Notes under the pieces: generated by a model
Databases searched by the model: none
Told to the model about the DNA's origin: nothing
What the model saw: only the letters and a program-made list of their open reading frames with translations
From: Korobacter sp963703075
GTDB taxonomy: Bacteria > Acidobacteriota > Terriglobia > Terriglobales > Acidobacteriaceae
Assembly: GCA_963703075.1 (NCBI GenBank)
Contig: OY969786.1
Location: 558,001 to 622,000, forward strand
Direction of reading: 5' to 3'
DNA length: 64,000 nt
In this document: positions 1 through 8,312 of the stretch, in pieces
Layout of the letters: every line of letters starts with the position of its first letter
Position numbering within the stretch: position 1 is the first letter of the stretch
Translations under genes and position numbers: made by a program

Positions 1-987
1 GCCGGGGAGGCGATCGTGTATCCGGCGTCGAACCAGTTCGTCGCCCGTTGGATTCCCATCGGTGAGCGCGGCATTGCCAATGGCTGGATCTTCGCCGGCG
101 TAGGTGCAGGCGCAGGGCTGACGCCGCCTCTCATTACATACATCATGCGGAACTACGGATGGCGGTCGTCTTTCCTGTTCTGCTCTCTCGCCGGGATCGT
201 TGCCGGCACGGTCTGGTACATCGCGTCGCGGGATAACCCCGAGCAGCATCCGGGCGTCTCGCAGGCCGAGTTGCAGACCATTCGTGGAGGATTGCCGGCG
301 CCCTTCTCGCATTCCGATAAGAACCAACCTGCGATCATCTCCTGGGCAACCGTGCTCACCAGTAAAGAGGTCCTCGCGATCACCGTGAGTTACTTCTGCT
401 ACGGATACGTGGCATGGATCTTCTTCAGTTGGTTCTACATCTATCTTGCGGAAGTTCGCGGACTGAACCTGAAGACCAGCGCGTGGTATGCGACTCTGCC
501 ATTCCTCGCCATGGCCGTCACCTGCCCGGTGGGGGGACTCGTGAATGATGCGCTGACAGCGCGTTTCAATACCCGCGTGGGGCGATGTGGTGTGGCCGCA
601 TTTGCGATGGCTCTGACGGCCATATTCCTTGCCGTCGGCTCGGTTGTATCGAGCACACGGGTGGCGAGTATCGTTCTCGCCGGTGGCGCAGGCGCGCTCT
701 ATTTCTCGCAAAGTTCATTCTGGTCGGTCACGGCCGACATTGCGGGTCCTTCGTCGGGATCGGTATCGGGGTTCATGAATATGGGCGCACAGATTGGCGG
801 CGCGGTCACCGCCTCCCTGACGCCCATCATCGCCAGCGCATTCGGATGGACAGCTTCCTTCTGGGTGGCGGCGGCCCTGAGTTTGGTCGGTGCCGCGGCA
901 TGGTTGCTTGTCGATCCATCGTCGCAGTTAACAGGACAGCAAGACGTGCCTTCGCCGGCGTATTCCGGTCACACCTCCGAAACTTAA
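1..987 (+). CDS. MFS transporter, ACS (sugar-acid/anion) family, 5' truncated
   Basis: The reading frame is open from base 1. A GTG codon at 16 is inside the conserved MFS stretch (AGEAIVYPASNQFVARW), so the true start lies upstream of the window and roughly the first quarter to third of the protein is missing. The remainder shows about eight to nine hydrophobic segments and the W-x-P-x-x-E-R-G-x-A-N-G signature of the anion:cation symporter branch (hexuronate, galactonate and glucarate carriers). The next two genes are 2-keto-3-deoxygluconate kinase and KDPG aldolase, 12 and 6 bp apart, so uptake of a hexuronate or aldonate by proton symport is the likely job. The exact substrate cannot be read from the sequence. 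Confidence 0.85.
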   Translation, partial: AGEAIVYPASNQFVARWIPIGERGIANGWIFAGVGAGAGLTPPLITYIMRNYGWRSSFLFCSLAGIVAGTVWYIASRDNPEQHPGVSQAELQTIRGGLPAPFSHSDKNQPAIISWATVLTSKEVLAITVSYFCYGYVAWIFFSWFYIYLAEVRGLNLKTSAWYATLPFLAMAVTCPVGGLVNDALTARFNTRVGRCGVAAFAMALTAIFLAVGSVVSSTRVASIVLAGGAGALYFSQSSFWSVTADIAGPSSGSVSGFMNMGAQIGGAVTASLTPIIASAFGWTASFWVAAALSLVGAAAWLLVDPSSQLTGQQDVPSPAYSGHTSET

Positions 988-999
988 GGAACGAGAACG

Positions 1000-2097
1000 A
1001 TGGCGTTGCAGATCAAACCGAAACAGGGCTGTCGCCGGGACCTCGTGAGTCTCGGCGAGGTCATGTTGCGGCTGGATCCAGGCCATGAACGGGTGGCGAA
1101 TGCTCGGTCGTTTCGTGCGTGGGAAGGCGGCGGTGAATACAACGTTGCCCGCGGCCTCCAGCGTTGCTTCCGTATGCAGACTGCGGTGGTCACCGCACTG
1201 GCAGATAATCCCGTCGGTCGTTTAATCGAGGATCTCATGCGGCAAGGTGGTGTTGATCAGCGCCATGTACGCTGGGTGCCTTACGACGGCGTCGGGCGTT
1301 CTGTGCGCAACGGGCTGAACTTTACGGAACGCGGTTTTGGAGTTCGTGCAGCGCTCGGCTGTTCTGACCGGGGACACACAGCGGTCTCGCAACTGAAGCC
1401 CGGCGAGGTCGATTGGGAAATAATCTTCAATTCCGAAGGTGCGCGCTGGTTCCACACTGGCGGGATTTTCGCCGCGCTCTCAGAGACCGCCCCCCTGGTG
1501 GCGAAGGAAGCGATGGAAGCCGCGCGCCGGGCCGGGACGATCGTCTCCTACGATCTGAATTACCGTTCATCCCTTTGGAATTCGAACGGGGGACAGACAC
1601 AGGCTCAGAAAATCAATCGGATACTCGTGCCACTGGCGGACGTGCTCTTCGGAAACGAGGAGGATTTTACGGCGGCTCTTGGATACGACGTGGCAGGGCT
1701 CGATCGCAATCATCAAAACCTCGACCCCGCCAATTTCAAGAAGATGATCAAACAAGTCGTCCGCGATTTCCCCGATCTCTCCGTCATCGCCACCACGCTG
1801 CGCGTTGCCAAGACCGCTTCGACCAACGATTGGGGCGCGATTTGTTATTGCGACGGCGAGTTCTTCGAGGCACGGGCAAGGAACGATTTGCAAGTCTACG
1901 ATCGCGTAGGCGGCGGCGACTCGTTTGCCTCGGGACTAATTTATGGTTTGCTGAACGGCAAGGGTCCGCGCTGGGCCGTGGAATGCGGAGCCGCGCATGG
2001 CGCCTTGGCGATGACCACCCCCGGAGACACGAGCATGGCTACCCTCGAGGAAGTGTTGCGTGTGATGGAATTCGATTCGGCCCGGATTGCAAGGTAG
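1000..2097 (+). CDS. kdgK: PfkB-family sugar kinase, probable 2-keto-3-deoxygluconate kinase
   Basis: A 365-aa ribokinase/PfkB-fold kinase. It has the N-terminal substrate region (SLGEVMLRLDPG, then GGGEYNVARGL), DLNYRSSLW in the middle, and the C-terminal ATP/catalytic signature VGGGDSFASGL with the expected catalytic Asp near residue 307. It phosphorylates 2-keto-3-deoxygluconate to KDPG in the cytoplasm, the step before the aldolase encoded 6 bp downstream. The ATG at 1000 follows a purine-rich GGAACGAGAAC. Its position between a sugar-acid transporter and eda is the main support for KDG over another sugar; fructokinase or a related PfkB activity is the alternative. Confidence 0.85.
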   Translation: MALQIKPKQGCRRDLVSLGEVMLRLDPGHERVANARSFRAWEGGGEYNVARGLQRCFRMQTAVVTALADNPVGRLIEDLMRQGGVDQRHVRWVPYDGVGRSVRNGLNFTERGFGVRAALGCSDRGHTAVSQLKPGEVDWEIIFNSEGARWFHTGGIFAALSETAPLVAKEAMEAARRAGTIVSYDLNYRSSLWNSNGGQTQAQKINRILVPLADVLFGNEEDFTAALGYDVAGLDRNHQNLDPANFKKMIKQVVRDFPDLSVIATTLRVAKTASTNDWGAICYCDGEFFEARARNDLQVYDRVGGGDSFASGLIYGLLNGKGPRWAVECGAAHGALAMTTPGDTSMATLEEVLRVMEFDSARIAR

Positions 2098-2103
2098 CCG
2101 CCC

Positions 2104-2784
2104 ATGAAAGCGAATCGAAGTATGCAGATGGATCGCACTCTACAACGGATCGGGGAGATCGGCATCGTGCCCGTGATCCGAGCTGCAGGCGTCGATGAGG
2201 CGGTTCGCGCGGTGGACGCGATCTATGAAGGCGGCATTCCGATTGTGGAGCTCACCATGACCATACCGGATGCCCCCCGCGCGATTGAGAAAGTCCTTCG
2301 CAAGTATGGCGACGCAATCATCGCCGGCGCGGGGACGGTGACGACCGCCAATGATGCTTTGCGGTGTATCGACGCCGGCGCAAATTTTCTCGTCAGCCCC
2401 GGCCTCTCAGTCCCCGTCATGGCCACTGCCAGGAAACTCGGCGTGCTCGCCATCCCCGGCGCGTTCACGCCGACGGAAGTGATGAATGCTTTGGCGGAGG
2501 GGGCCCGCGCCATCAAGATCTTCCCCTGCAGCAGCGGCGGTGGACCCCAGCACCTGAAAGCACTGCACGGCCCGTTTCCAGAGATCGCGCTTATCCCCAC
2601 CGGCGGCGTTAACCGCTCGAACGCCGCCGAGTACCTGAAGGCGGGTGCCTTTGCCCTGGGCGCTGGAGGCGATTTGATCGACAGCGCCACGCTCAGGAAC
2701 GGTGATACCTCAACGACGATCGAAGCCGCCAGGGCACTCGTCGCGGCAGTCCAGACTGCCCGCAGTGTGCGCGCCATTTCCTGA
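2104..2784 (+). CDS. eda: 2-keto-3-deoxy-6-phosphogluconate (KDPG/KHG) aldolase
   Basis: A 226-aa class I aldolase of the Eda family, which splits KDPG to pyruvate and glyceraldehyde 3-phosphate. Recognisable blocks are GIVPVIRA, a catalytic Glu in PIVELTMTIPDAP, the glycine-rich IIAGAGTVT, FLVSPGL, PGAFTPTE, the Schiff-base Lys in AIKIFPCSS, and the phosphate-binding PTGGVN. Length matches the family. The ATG at 2104 is used, though in-frame ATGs at 2122 and 2128 are possible and better centred on the family's usual N-terminus. It closes the three-gene sugar-acid operon. Confidence 0.93.
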   Translation: MKANRSMQMDRTLQRIGEIGIVPVIRAAGVDEAVRAVDAIYEGGIPIVELTMTIPDAPRAIEKVLRKYGDAIIAGAGTVTTANDALRCIDAGANFLVSPGLSVPVMATARKLGVLAIPGAFTPTEVMNALAEGARAIKIFPCSSGGGPQHLKALHGPFPEIALIPTGGVNRSNAAEYLKAGAFALGAGGDLIDSATLRNGDTSTTIEAARALVAAVQTARSVRAIS

Positions 2785-2985
2785 ATTCCTACGATTTGTG
2801 AACGTCCGGACGTCCCTCTCCACGAAATTCTGAACAGCACCACCATCGTCCCATGCGGAGTCTACGCTCTGGCCCATGAAAAGGGTCGGCGGCATCTTGT
2901 CATCCCGCCGCCGAATCTGATCTAAGATAGTGGTCGCAGGCGAGCGGCTCACTGGCACGAAACCTGGAATCACGTCCAACACCGG

Positions 2986-3378
2986 ATGGCCATGGTTGTG
3001 CAGATACTCTTCTTCATTTACGTGCTCTACGCGGTGATCGTGCTGATCTGGAGTTCTTCCTCCACATCGAGGATGGCGATACGCCACCTCGTGATTTCCC
3101 CTGAGCGGCTTCAGCAGCGCTCGACCGTCGGCTCCAGCCCCATCATCATTGAGTTGTGCCCGAACCGACTCGACCAGCCTGCGGATTCCAGGATTCCCGG
3201 CTCCCTGGTGGTGTCGAGTGAACAGCTCAATAGCCTGGTGCGATGGACACCGCCGGGAGCGACTCTCGTCTTCAAGGGACCGGAAGCAGGACATCATCTG
3301 GATCCCAGCGTCGAGCAGACTTTGCTCGATCTCGGCATAGGCTCCGTCTACTGGCTGGAAACCTCTTCCTCCGGATAA
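2986..3378 (+). CDS. Membrane-anchored degenerate rhodanese-like protein
   Basis: A 130-aa protein with one N-terminal hydrophobic helix (about residues 4-22) followed by a soluble domain. The soluble part follows the rhodanese pattern: ISPERLQ, IIIELCPN, IPGSLVVSSEQL, LVRWTPPGATLVF, and LGIGSVYWLE at the end. The catalytic-loop region, where rhodaneses carry Cys followed by a small loop, reads KGPEAGHH and has no cysteine, so sulfurtransferase activity is unlikely. No good ribosome binding site precedes the ATG at 2986; a second ATG at 2992 is equally possible. A longer antisense frame (2710-3579) looks like a shadow. Confidence 0.6.
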   Translation: MAMVVQILFFIYVLYAVIVLIWSSSSTSRMAIRHLVISPERLQQRSTVGSSPIIIELCPNRLDQPADSRIPGSLVVSSEQLNSLVRWTPPGATLVFKGPEAGHHLDPSVEQTLLDLGIGSVYWLETSSSG

Positions 3379-3440
3379 ACCAATAAGCGCAAACTCTTCC
3401 GTCCGAAATGAATTCGATCTCACTGCTTCTTTGCTGCAGA

Positions 3441-3470
3441 AAAAGAGGCGCGAACCGTAATTCGCGCCCC
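3441..3470 (-). terminator. Rho-independent terminator of the htrA transcript
   Basis: An 8-bp GC-rich stem (3447-3454 with 3461-3468) and a 6-nt loop. Read on the minus strand it is followed by TCTTTTTC. It lies 27 bp past the htrA stop codon. Confidence 0.8.
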
Positions 3471-3496
3471 TATCGTTCTCCACTACGCGTGCCTGT

Positions 3497-5035
3497 TTAG
3501 CCTTGTGCCGGATGCAGCACACGGAAGCTGCTTCCACCATGCGACCACACCAGGACCAATGCATCGCCATCTTTCGCAACCCCCGACAGAGCTTTCTGCA
3601 CGTCGCTGGCAGACTGCACCGGTTGACGGTTCACTTCCGTGATGACGTCACCGGCTTGCAGCCCTGCGTTATCCGCTGGACTGCCAGGCTGCACCTGCTG
3701 GATCACGGCGCCGTGGACGGCATCGCTCGCCTGCAGTTGCTGCCGGAGATCCGGCGTAAGGTCCGCCAGTCCCAGACCCCACCGCGGCTTACCATGCCCG
3801 GCATCGGCGCTCTCATTGCCACGATCGTTTTTGCCCATCGCCGCCAACGTAACCGGCAAGTTGACGGATTTACCGTCGCGCAGTGCCGTCACCTGCAGCG
3901 TCGTTCCGGGTTGCTGCTGCCCAACTTCAACCTGCAACGCTCCCGCATCCGAGACCGCTTTTCCATTGAGTTCGGTGATTACATCGCCGACCTTGAGACC
4001 GGCCTTCGCCCCCGGTGAGTTTGCTTCCACCTGGGTCACGACGGCTCCCGTAGCGTTGTTCACGTGGAAAAACTTCGCTTCGTCCGGGGTTACGTCGCTG
4101 ATCCCGATGCCCATGTATCCGTGGTTGACCTTACCGAATTTGATCAGGCTTTCCACCGTAGGACGAACGATCTGCGTGGGAATGGCAAATCCCATGCCCG
4201 AGAAGCCGCCTGTCTCCGAGATGAGGAAGGTGTTAATGCCAATCACCTCGCCGTGGGCGTTCACCAAGGGTCCGCCGGAATTGCCCGGGTTAATCGCCGC
4301 ATCGGTCTGGATGAATTGGCCTGGCGAGCGACGGTCCGCTGCATACGGATTCGGCCGGTTCAGCGCGCTGATAATGCCCCGCGTTACCGTAAACCGGAAG
4401 CCCAATGGATTGCCGAAGGCAAGCACCGTCTGTCCGGGATGCAGCATCGTCGAATTGCCAAGCGGCACGCTGGGGAAATTCGCTCCCTCGATTTTGATGA
4501 CCGCAAGATCGGTCAGCGGATCCGTGCCAATCAGCTTCGCCGGTAGAATTCGCCGGTCCGTCATGGTCACGTGGATATCCACCGCGCCATCCACCACATG
4601 ATTGTTGGTCACGATGTAACCGTCCGGCGAGATGATGACGCCGCTGCCCAATCCGTGTTCAATGCGCGGTTGCGCCTGTTGCCCAAAACCGAAAGGCATG
4701 AAACGCCGCATTGGATTGGAGCCGTTATCGTCGTCCTGATCCTGTCCATCGCTTCCGGAAAGGTTGGAGACTTCCGCCGACTTCTTCGAGGTGACGGTGA
4801 CGTTGACGGTCGCCGGCGTTACGCGTGCCGCCAAGGCCTCCATTGCCTCGTCGAGCGACAGTAAAGCGCTTACACTTTGGTCGTTGAGGGCCGCCGCGGC
4901 GGGAGCGGCTGTAGCTGCGCGCGCGCGTCCAACAAATTGGTAGCCGGCCAGCAGGAAGACCATCGAAGCCGCCAGGAAGCCGCCAAAGAAGCGACGACGG
5001 AACGCTGACTTTGCAGGTTGAAACAGGTTTTTCAC
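3497..5035 (-). CDS. degP: Periplasmic Do/HtrA serine endoprotease with two PDZ domains
   Basis: A 512-aa DegP/DegQ/MucD-type protease that degrades or refolds damaged envelope proteins. Residues 1-40 hold an arginine-rich start and one hydrophobic segment (signal or anchor). The trypsin-like triad is visible: His146 in VTNNHVVDG, Asp176 in TDLAVIKI and Ser253 in NPGNSGGPL. Two PDZ domains follow (about 310-395 and 415-510). Translation starts at GTG, with AGGAG seven bases upstream. The gene is 51 bp after the M56 peptidase gene, and a BlaI-type operator occupies that spacer immediately before the ribosome binding site. This suggests that its expression is controlled by the upstream BlaI/M56 pair, an uncommon target for this regulator class. 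Confidence 0.95.
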   Translation of the reverse strand: MKNLFQPAKSAFRRRFFGGFLAASMVFLLAGYQFVGRARAATAAPAAAALNDQSVSALLSLDEAMEALAARVTPATVNVTVTSKKSAEVSNLSGSDGQDQDDDNGSNPMRRFMPFGFGQQAQPRIEHGLGSGVIISPDGYIVTNNHVVDGAVDIHVTMTDRRILPAKLIGTDPLTDLAVIKIEGANFPSVPLGNSTMLHPGQTVLAFGNPLGFRFTVTRGIISALNRPNPYAADRRSPGQFIQTDAAINPGNSGGPLVNAHGEVIGINTFLISETGGFSGMGFAIPTQIVRPTVESLIKFGKVNHGYMGIGISDVTPDEAKFFHVNNATGAVVTQVEANSPGAKAGLKVGDVITELNGKAVSDAGALQVEVGQQQPGTTLQVTALRDGKSVNLPVTLAAMGKNDRGNESADAGHGKPRWGLGLADLTPDLRQQLQASDAVHGAVIQQVQPGSPADNAGLQAGDVITEVNRQPVQSASDVQKALSGVAKDGDALVLVWSHGGSSFRVLHPAQG

Positions 5036-5046
5036 GTTCTCTCCTT

Positions 5047-5065
5047 GTAACTAATTGATTAGTTG
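5047..5065. promoter_or_regulatory. Probable BlaI/MecI-type operator upstream of htrA
   Basis: A palindrome with 7-bp arms, AACTAAT-N2-ATTAGTT (5049-5064). It is identical, apart from the two central bases, to the one before blaI, including the flanking GTA and G. It sits 12-30 bases before the htrA GTG, so a bound dimer would block a promoter or early transcription in the blaR1-htrA spacer. Confidence 0.8.
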
Positions 5066-5086
5066 ATAAAGGCAAAAAAACTGCCC

Positions 5087-6409
5087 TCAGATCTTTCGAG
5101 CGCTCGCCGACTCCAGCTGCATTTCCGGTGTTCCTACCTCCACCCTCCAGATGCAGATCGTGAACACCCCTGAGCCTGACTCGTCGTATTCCGCTTGTTG
5201 CAGGACGACGTAGATCGCAGGGCTCGCGATCCGTGGCTGTTGCGCCTTCACACGGACCACTCTTGTTTTCTTCTTCGAGGAGGTTCGCAAAGCCGGCGTC
5301 ACCGACTGTGTGAGAACATTTGGATGAAACACCGCGGGAATCACTTTCGGCGCGCTTGTGAAGCTCACATTCTCGAATCCCGGATGCGCTTCCGGCTGCT
5401 TCGTTTTCACAGCCTCGCGCTCCGCATCTCTCATCGCCGGACGATTTCCGAAAGCGACCAACTGGGGCACTGACGGGGCGATCACGAGAGTCGTGGCAAA
5501 CAGTCCTGCGCTCAGAGCCAGCAACGGTTTCCGAAACGCGCTGCGGTTTCGCTGTTTCGCATCCAGAATTTCAGCAACCCGCAAAGAGAGCTGGCAGAAT
5601 CGGCTGACGAGTCCATTTACCAACGCCAGGCTTCGCGCCCGTTGCAGCTTCTCGGTAAAGGAAATCAGCAGGGATGCGTAGGTTTTCGGGCTGAGCTTCT
5701 CGGCCAGCACGATGTCATCGCAGGCCATCTCGCGCTCCAGTGCCAGACGGTTCTCGATCCACCAGACCGCCGGATGAAAGAAGAAGACCGCCTTCACAAT
5801 TTTCTGCGCCAGGTTCGTCCAATCATCCCTGCGGCGCAGATGGGCGAGCTCATGCAGCAGGATGACGTCCATTTCCTCGCAAGAGAGCTGCGACACCAGC
5901 GATGCCGGAAAAATCACCGCCGGACGGAAAAAGCCGATGGCCGTCGGTACGCTCACCTCCCTGGAGACGCAGAGTTTGACCCTTCGCGATACCTGGTATT
6001 CCTGCAGCCTTCTCGCAATCGCCGGATCGAGGGAGGCGAGGTCCATCTCCAGGCAGCGTTCTCGTAATTGCCGCACTCGCCACAATCCGGCTGTCACCCT
6101 GAGCATGCTTACCGCAATACCAAATGCCCACGCAACCAGCAAGTAAGAAGCAATCGAAGCAGGCAGCGTAATCTCGCCGCTTAGCCTTGCCCGTGAGGCT
6201 CCCGCAGCGTGCGGCCCAGCTAAAAGAGGAAGTGCGGCAATCGCAAGCAGCGCTAGAAACCAAATAACGAACCGTGTCCGCGAGTTCTGCTTGCCAAACA
6301 GGGACAGCAACGCCCACACGGCAGCCGCCAGGAGAATGCCTTCCACCGTCGTATTGAGCAAACGTCCAGCGACACTCTGGGCTACATCAGGGAGAAGGGA
6401 AGCGTTCAT
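5087..6409 (-). CDS. BlaR1/MecR1-like membrane zinc peptidase (M56)
   Basis: A 440-aa protein with four or so N-terminal membrane segments (about 20-40, 45-65, 85-105, and one near 300) and a gluzincin site, HELAH at 186-190 with the downstream Glu in LEREMACDD. This is the pattern of BlaR1/MecR1, which cleave their cognate BlaI repressor after sensing a signal. The C-terminal ~130 residues are extracytoplasmic but are not the penicillin-binding domain of BlaR1: there is no SxxK-containing transpeptidase-like region, only a short Ser/Lys/Val-rich tail. The inducing signal is therefore probably not a beta-lactam. It overlaps blaI by 4 bp (ATGA), indicating translational coupling. Confidence 0.88.
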   Translation of the reverse strand: MNASLLPDVAQSVAGRLLNTTVEGILLAAAVWALLSLFGKQNSRTRFVIWFLALLAIAALPLLAGPHAAGASRARLSGEITLPASIASYLLVAWAFGIAVSMLRVTAGLWRVRQLRERCLEMDLASLDPAIARRLQEYQVSRRVKLCVSREVSVPTAIGFFRPAVIFPASLVSQLSCEEMDVILLHELAHLRRRDDWTNLAQKIVKAVFFFHPAVWWIENRLALEREMACDDIVLAEKLSPKTYASLLISFTEKLQRARSLALVNGLVSRFCQLSLRVAEILDAKQRNRSAFRKPLLALSAGLFATTLVIAPSVPQLVAFGNRPAMRDAEREAVKTKQPEAHPGFENVSFTSAPKVIPAVFHPNVLTQSVTPALRTSSKKKTRVVRVKAQQPRIASPAIYVVLQQAEYDESGSGVFTICIWRVEVGTPEMQLESASARKI

Positions 6410-6783
6410 TTCTGATCGCTCCTTTCCAGCAGCTCGCGTAATCGCTTGAGTTCCTCGCTGTCGATGGTCCCATCCTGCAGAAGATTCAGTACCAGCGCCT
6501 CGTGAGAGTTGCGGAAAAACCGCCCGACCAGCTGCCGAACTGCGGATCGTGTCGCTTCCTCGCGCCGCACCAACGGATGAAAGATGTGCGCCCGACCGTC
6601 CTTCACATGCTTTACGTAATTCTTCTTTTCCAGAACCCGAATCGTGGTGAGAACCGAGTTATAGGCCAAGGGAAGGGTCAGCCAATCCATCACCTGCTGC
6701 ACCGTGCAGGATCCCTTGCGCCAGAGCACCTCCATGATGCGGAGCTCGGCTTCAGTCAAAGTTTCTGATTGCTTTGGTGGCAC
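6406..6783 (-). CDS. blaI: BlaI/MecI/CopY-family transcriptional repressor
   Basis: A 125-aa winged-helix repressor. LTEAELRIMEVLW opens the domain, the recognition helix lies in TVQQVMDWL..YNSVLTTIRVLEKK, and the C-terminal half is the helical dimerisation and cleavage region. Starts at GTG with GAGGGGGT upstream. A matching palindromic operator lies 43 bp upstream and a second one before htrA, so it likely represses both its own operon and the protease gene. Inactivation would be by proteolysis by the co-encoded M56 peptidase, as known for the Bla/Mec systems. Confidence 0.93.
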   Translation of the reverse strand: MPPKQSETLTEAELRIMEVLWRKGSCTVQQVMDWLTLPLAYNSVLTTIRVLEKKNYVKHVKDGRAHIFHPLVRREEATRSAVRQLVGRFFRNSHEALVLNLLQDGTIDSEELKRLRELLERSDQK

Positions 6784-6826
6784 CCTCGACCCCCTCAGAA
6801 AGATTGGACGTCGAACCTTCGAAAAG

Positions 6827-6845
6827 GTAACTAATCAATTAGTTG
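6827..6845. promoter_or_regulatory. Probable BlaI-type operator upstream of blaI
   Basis: A palindrome AACTAAT-N2-ATTAGTT (6829-6844), the same arms as the site before htrA, 43 bp before the blaI start codon. Expected to give autorepression. Confidence 0.82.
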
Positions 6846-6930
6846 CTATAGTTGAGAGTCTCACGCTAGACAGGGTTAACGCTTTATTTTGTTGAAGATG
6901 CCAAGGAAGTCTCAACTTGCAGTTGTGAAG

Positions 6931-6967
6931 GGAGCAGGTCTACGGCGTTCAACCAGAGACCTGCTCC
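6931..6967 (-). terminator. Long hairpin directly after the epimerase gene
   Basis: A perfect 11-bp stem (6931-6941 with 6957-6967) and a 15-nt loop, five bases beyond the stop codon of the minus-strand epimerase. No T-tract follows on either strand, so it could be a weak or Rho-assisted terminator or an mRNA 3'-end stabiliser. Confidence 0.4.
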
Positions 6968-6972
6968 TTAAC

Positions 6973-7938
6973 TTATCTTCGGGCGGACATTGCGACCGTC
7001 GTCATTGCCATCCGGTACCACTCGACGGTGCGACGTAAGCCTTCTTGAAAATCGATATCCGGCTCGTACCCGAGTGCTTCGCGCGCCGCGGCGATATCCG
7101 CCAGCGAGTGCTTCACGTCGCCGGTCCGCTCCGTGGTGTGATTCACCGGCCCCATGTAGCCGGTAATCTGTCGCAGAACTTCGACCGTCTCGTTTAACGT
7201 TACCCGGCTGCCCGTGGCGACATTGAACATCTTGCCTGCAACCTTGTCGGCTTCGCCGGTCGCCGCCAGCAGGTTTGCGTTCACCACGTTCTCAATGAAC
7301 GTGAAGTCGCGGCTCTGCTCGCCGTCGCCGTAAATGGTTGGTACATCCCCTTTCAACATTTGCGGGATGAACTTGGCCAGCACGCCTGAATATTGCGAAT
7401 TGGGATCCTGATAGGGTCCGAACACATTGAAGTAACGTAGCGATACTGTCTCCAGGCCATACACCTGGTAGAACGACTGCATGTAATACTCGCCCGTCAG
7501 CTTCGACACTGCATATGGCGAAATCGGCTTCGGCAGCATGTTTTCACGCTTCGGCAAAGTTGGCGTATCGCCATAAGCGGATGACGAAGCGGCGTAAACG
7601 ACCCGTCGAACTTCCGCCCGTCGGGCAGCTTCCAGCACCTGCATCGTTCCGGTCACATTCGCGTGGTTGCTGGCAATGGGATCCTTGACGGAGCGTGGCA
7701 CCGACGCCAGTGCGGCCTCGTGGAACACCACTTCGATCCCGTCGCAGGCCTTTTCCATGGCCGCCGGATCGGTGATGTCGCCTTCAATAAACTCCAGGCC
7801 ATCCAACCCCTCGAGGTTCTCATGTTTTCCGGTTGAAAAATTATCGATGCCCCGGACCGAATGTCCTTCTTGCAGCAGTCGCTGAGTAATCGATCTCCCA
7901 ATGAACCCTGCGGCTCCAGTGACCAAGAAATGTGTCAT
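6973..7938 (-). CDS. NAD-dependent sugar-nucleotide epimerase (extended SDR; UDP-Glc/GlcNAc 4-epimerase type)
   Basis: A 321-aa extended short-chain dehydrogenase/reductase. The Rossmann motif TGAAGFIG is at residues 7-14, the active-site Ser is in YAASSSAYGD, and the catalytic pair is in YAVSKLTGE (YxxxK). RYFNVFGPYQDPNSQY is typical of the WbpP/GalE-like branch that interconverts UDP-GlcNAc/UDP-GalNAc or UDP-Glc/UDP-Gal for surface polysaccharide synthesis. An upstream TTG at 7965 extends the frame, but the ATG at 7938 has GGGGAA at the right spacing and begins exactly at the conserved fold. No glycosyltransferase genes are adjacent, so the substrate is open. Confidence 0.88.
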   Translation of the reverse strand: MTHFLVTGAAGFIGRSITQRLLQEGHSVRGIDNFSTGKHENLEGLDGLEFIEGDITDPAAMEKACDGIEVVFHEAALASVPRSVKDPIASNHANVTGTMQVLEAARRAEVRRVVYAASSSAYGDTPTLPKRENMLPKPISPYAVSKLTGEYYMQSFYQVYGLETVSLRYFNVFGPYQDPNSQYSGVLAKFIPQMLKGDVPTIYGDGEQSRDFTFIENVVNANLLAATGEADKVAGKMFNVATGSRVTLNETVEVLRQITGYMGPVNHTTERTGDVKHSLADIAAAREALGYEPDIDFQEGLRRTVEWYRMAMTTVAMSARR

Positions 7939-8312
7939 GTGTATTCCCCGTAAACCTGCACCCAAGCAATTAAAATGATGCTAGCACGCATCTATTGTCT
8001 TCTTCCGCTTACCAACGTAACGGGGATAGGAATCAGACGAGGCTTGTGTTTCCCATTTGCCGTCGCATCTCCGTACCCGCGGAAATTGAGCCGCTTCGGA
8101 TCTTGCGCAAAGTGTTGCGCCCGCGAAGCTGTAACTTTCATCTAATTTCAGAGTAGTTTGGCGGCAGAATTTACCCGCTCTGGTACTTGGATCATCTCCG
8201 AACTTGCTGCATTCGTTGACGTTGGGTCGAAGACGCCTTTACTGTGATGAGTTGCGATGATGTTGGGCCTATGCCTGTGTGCGGGCCCATGTTCCCTTTG
8301 GGGGGAAGAACG
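7939..8312. other. Divergent intergenic region, no gene recognised
   Basis: A 374-bp gap between the divergent epimerase and TolC genes. It must hold both promoters. The only internal structure seen is TTGCGCAA and a repeated TTGCGC near 8103-8120. No small gene with a convincing start was found. Confidence 0.5.

Noticed and set aside
2802..2813. Perfect palindrome ACGTCCGGACGT after eda
   Set aside because: Short, without a T-tract and without a second copy; may be chance in GC-rich DNA.
2710..3579. 289-aa minus-strand frame covering the small rhodanese-like gene
   Set aside because: It overlaps the ends of eda and htrA, has no motif, and the plus-strand frame has a membrane helix and rhodanese pattern.
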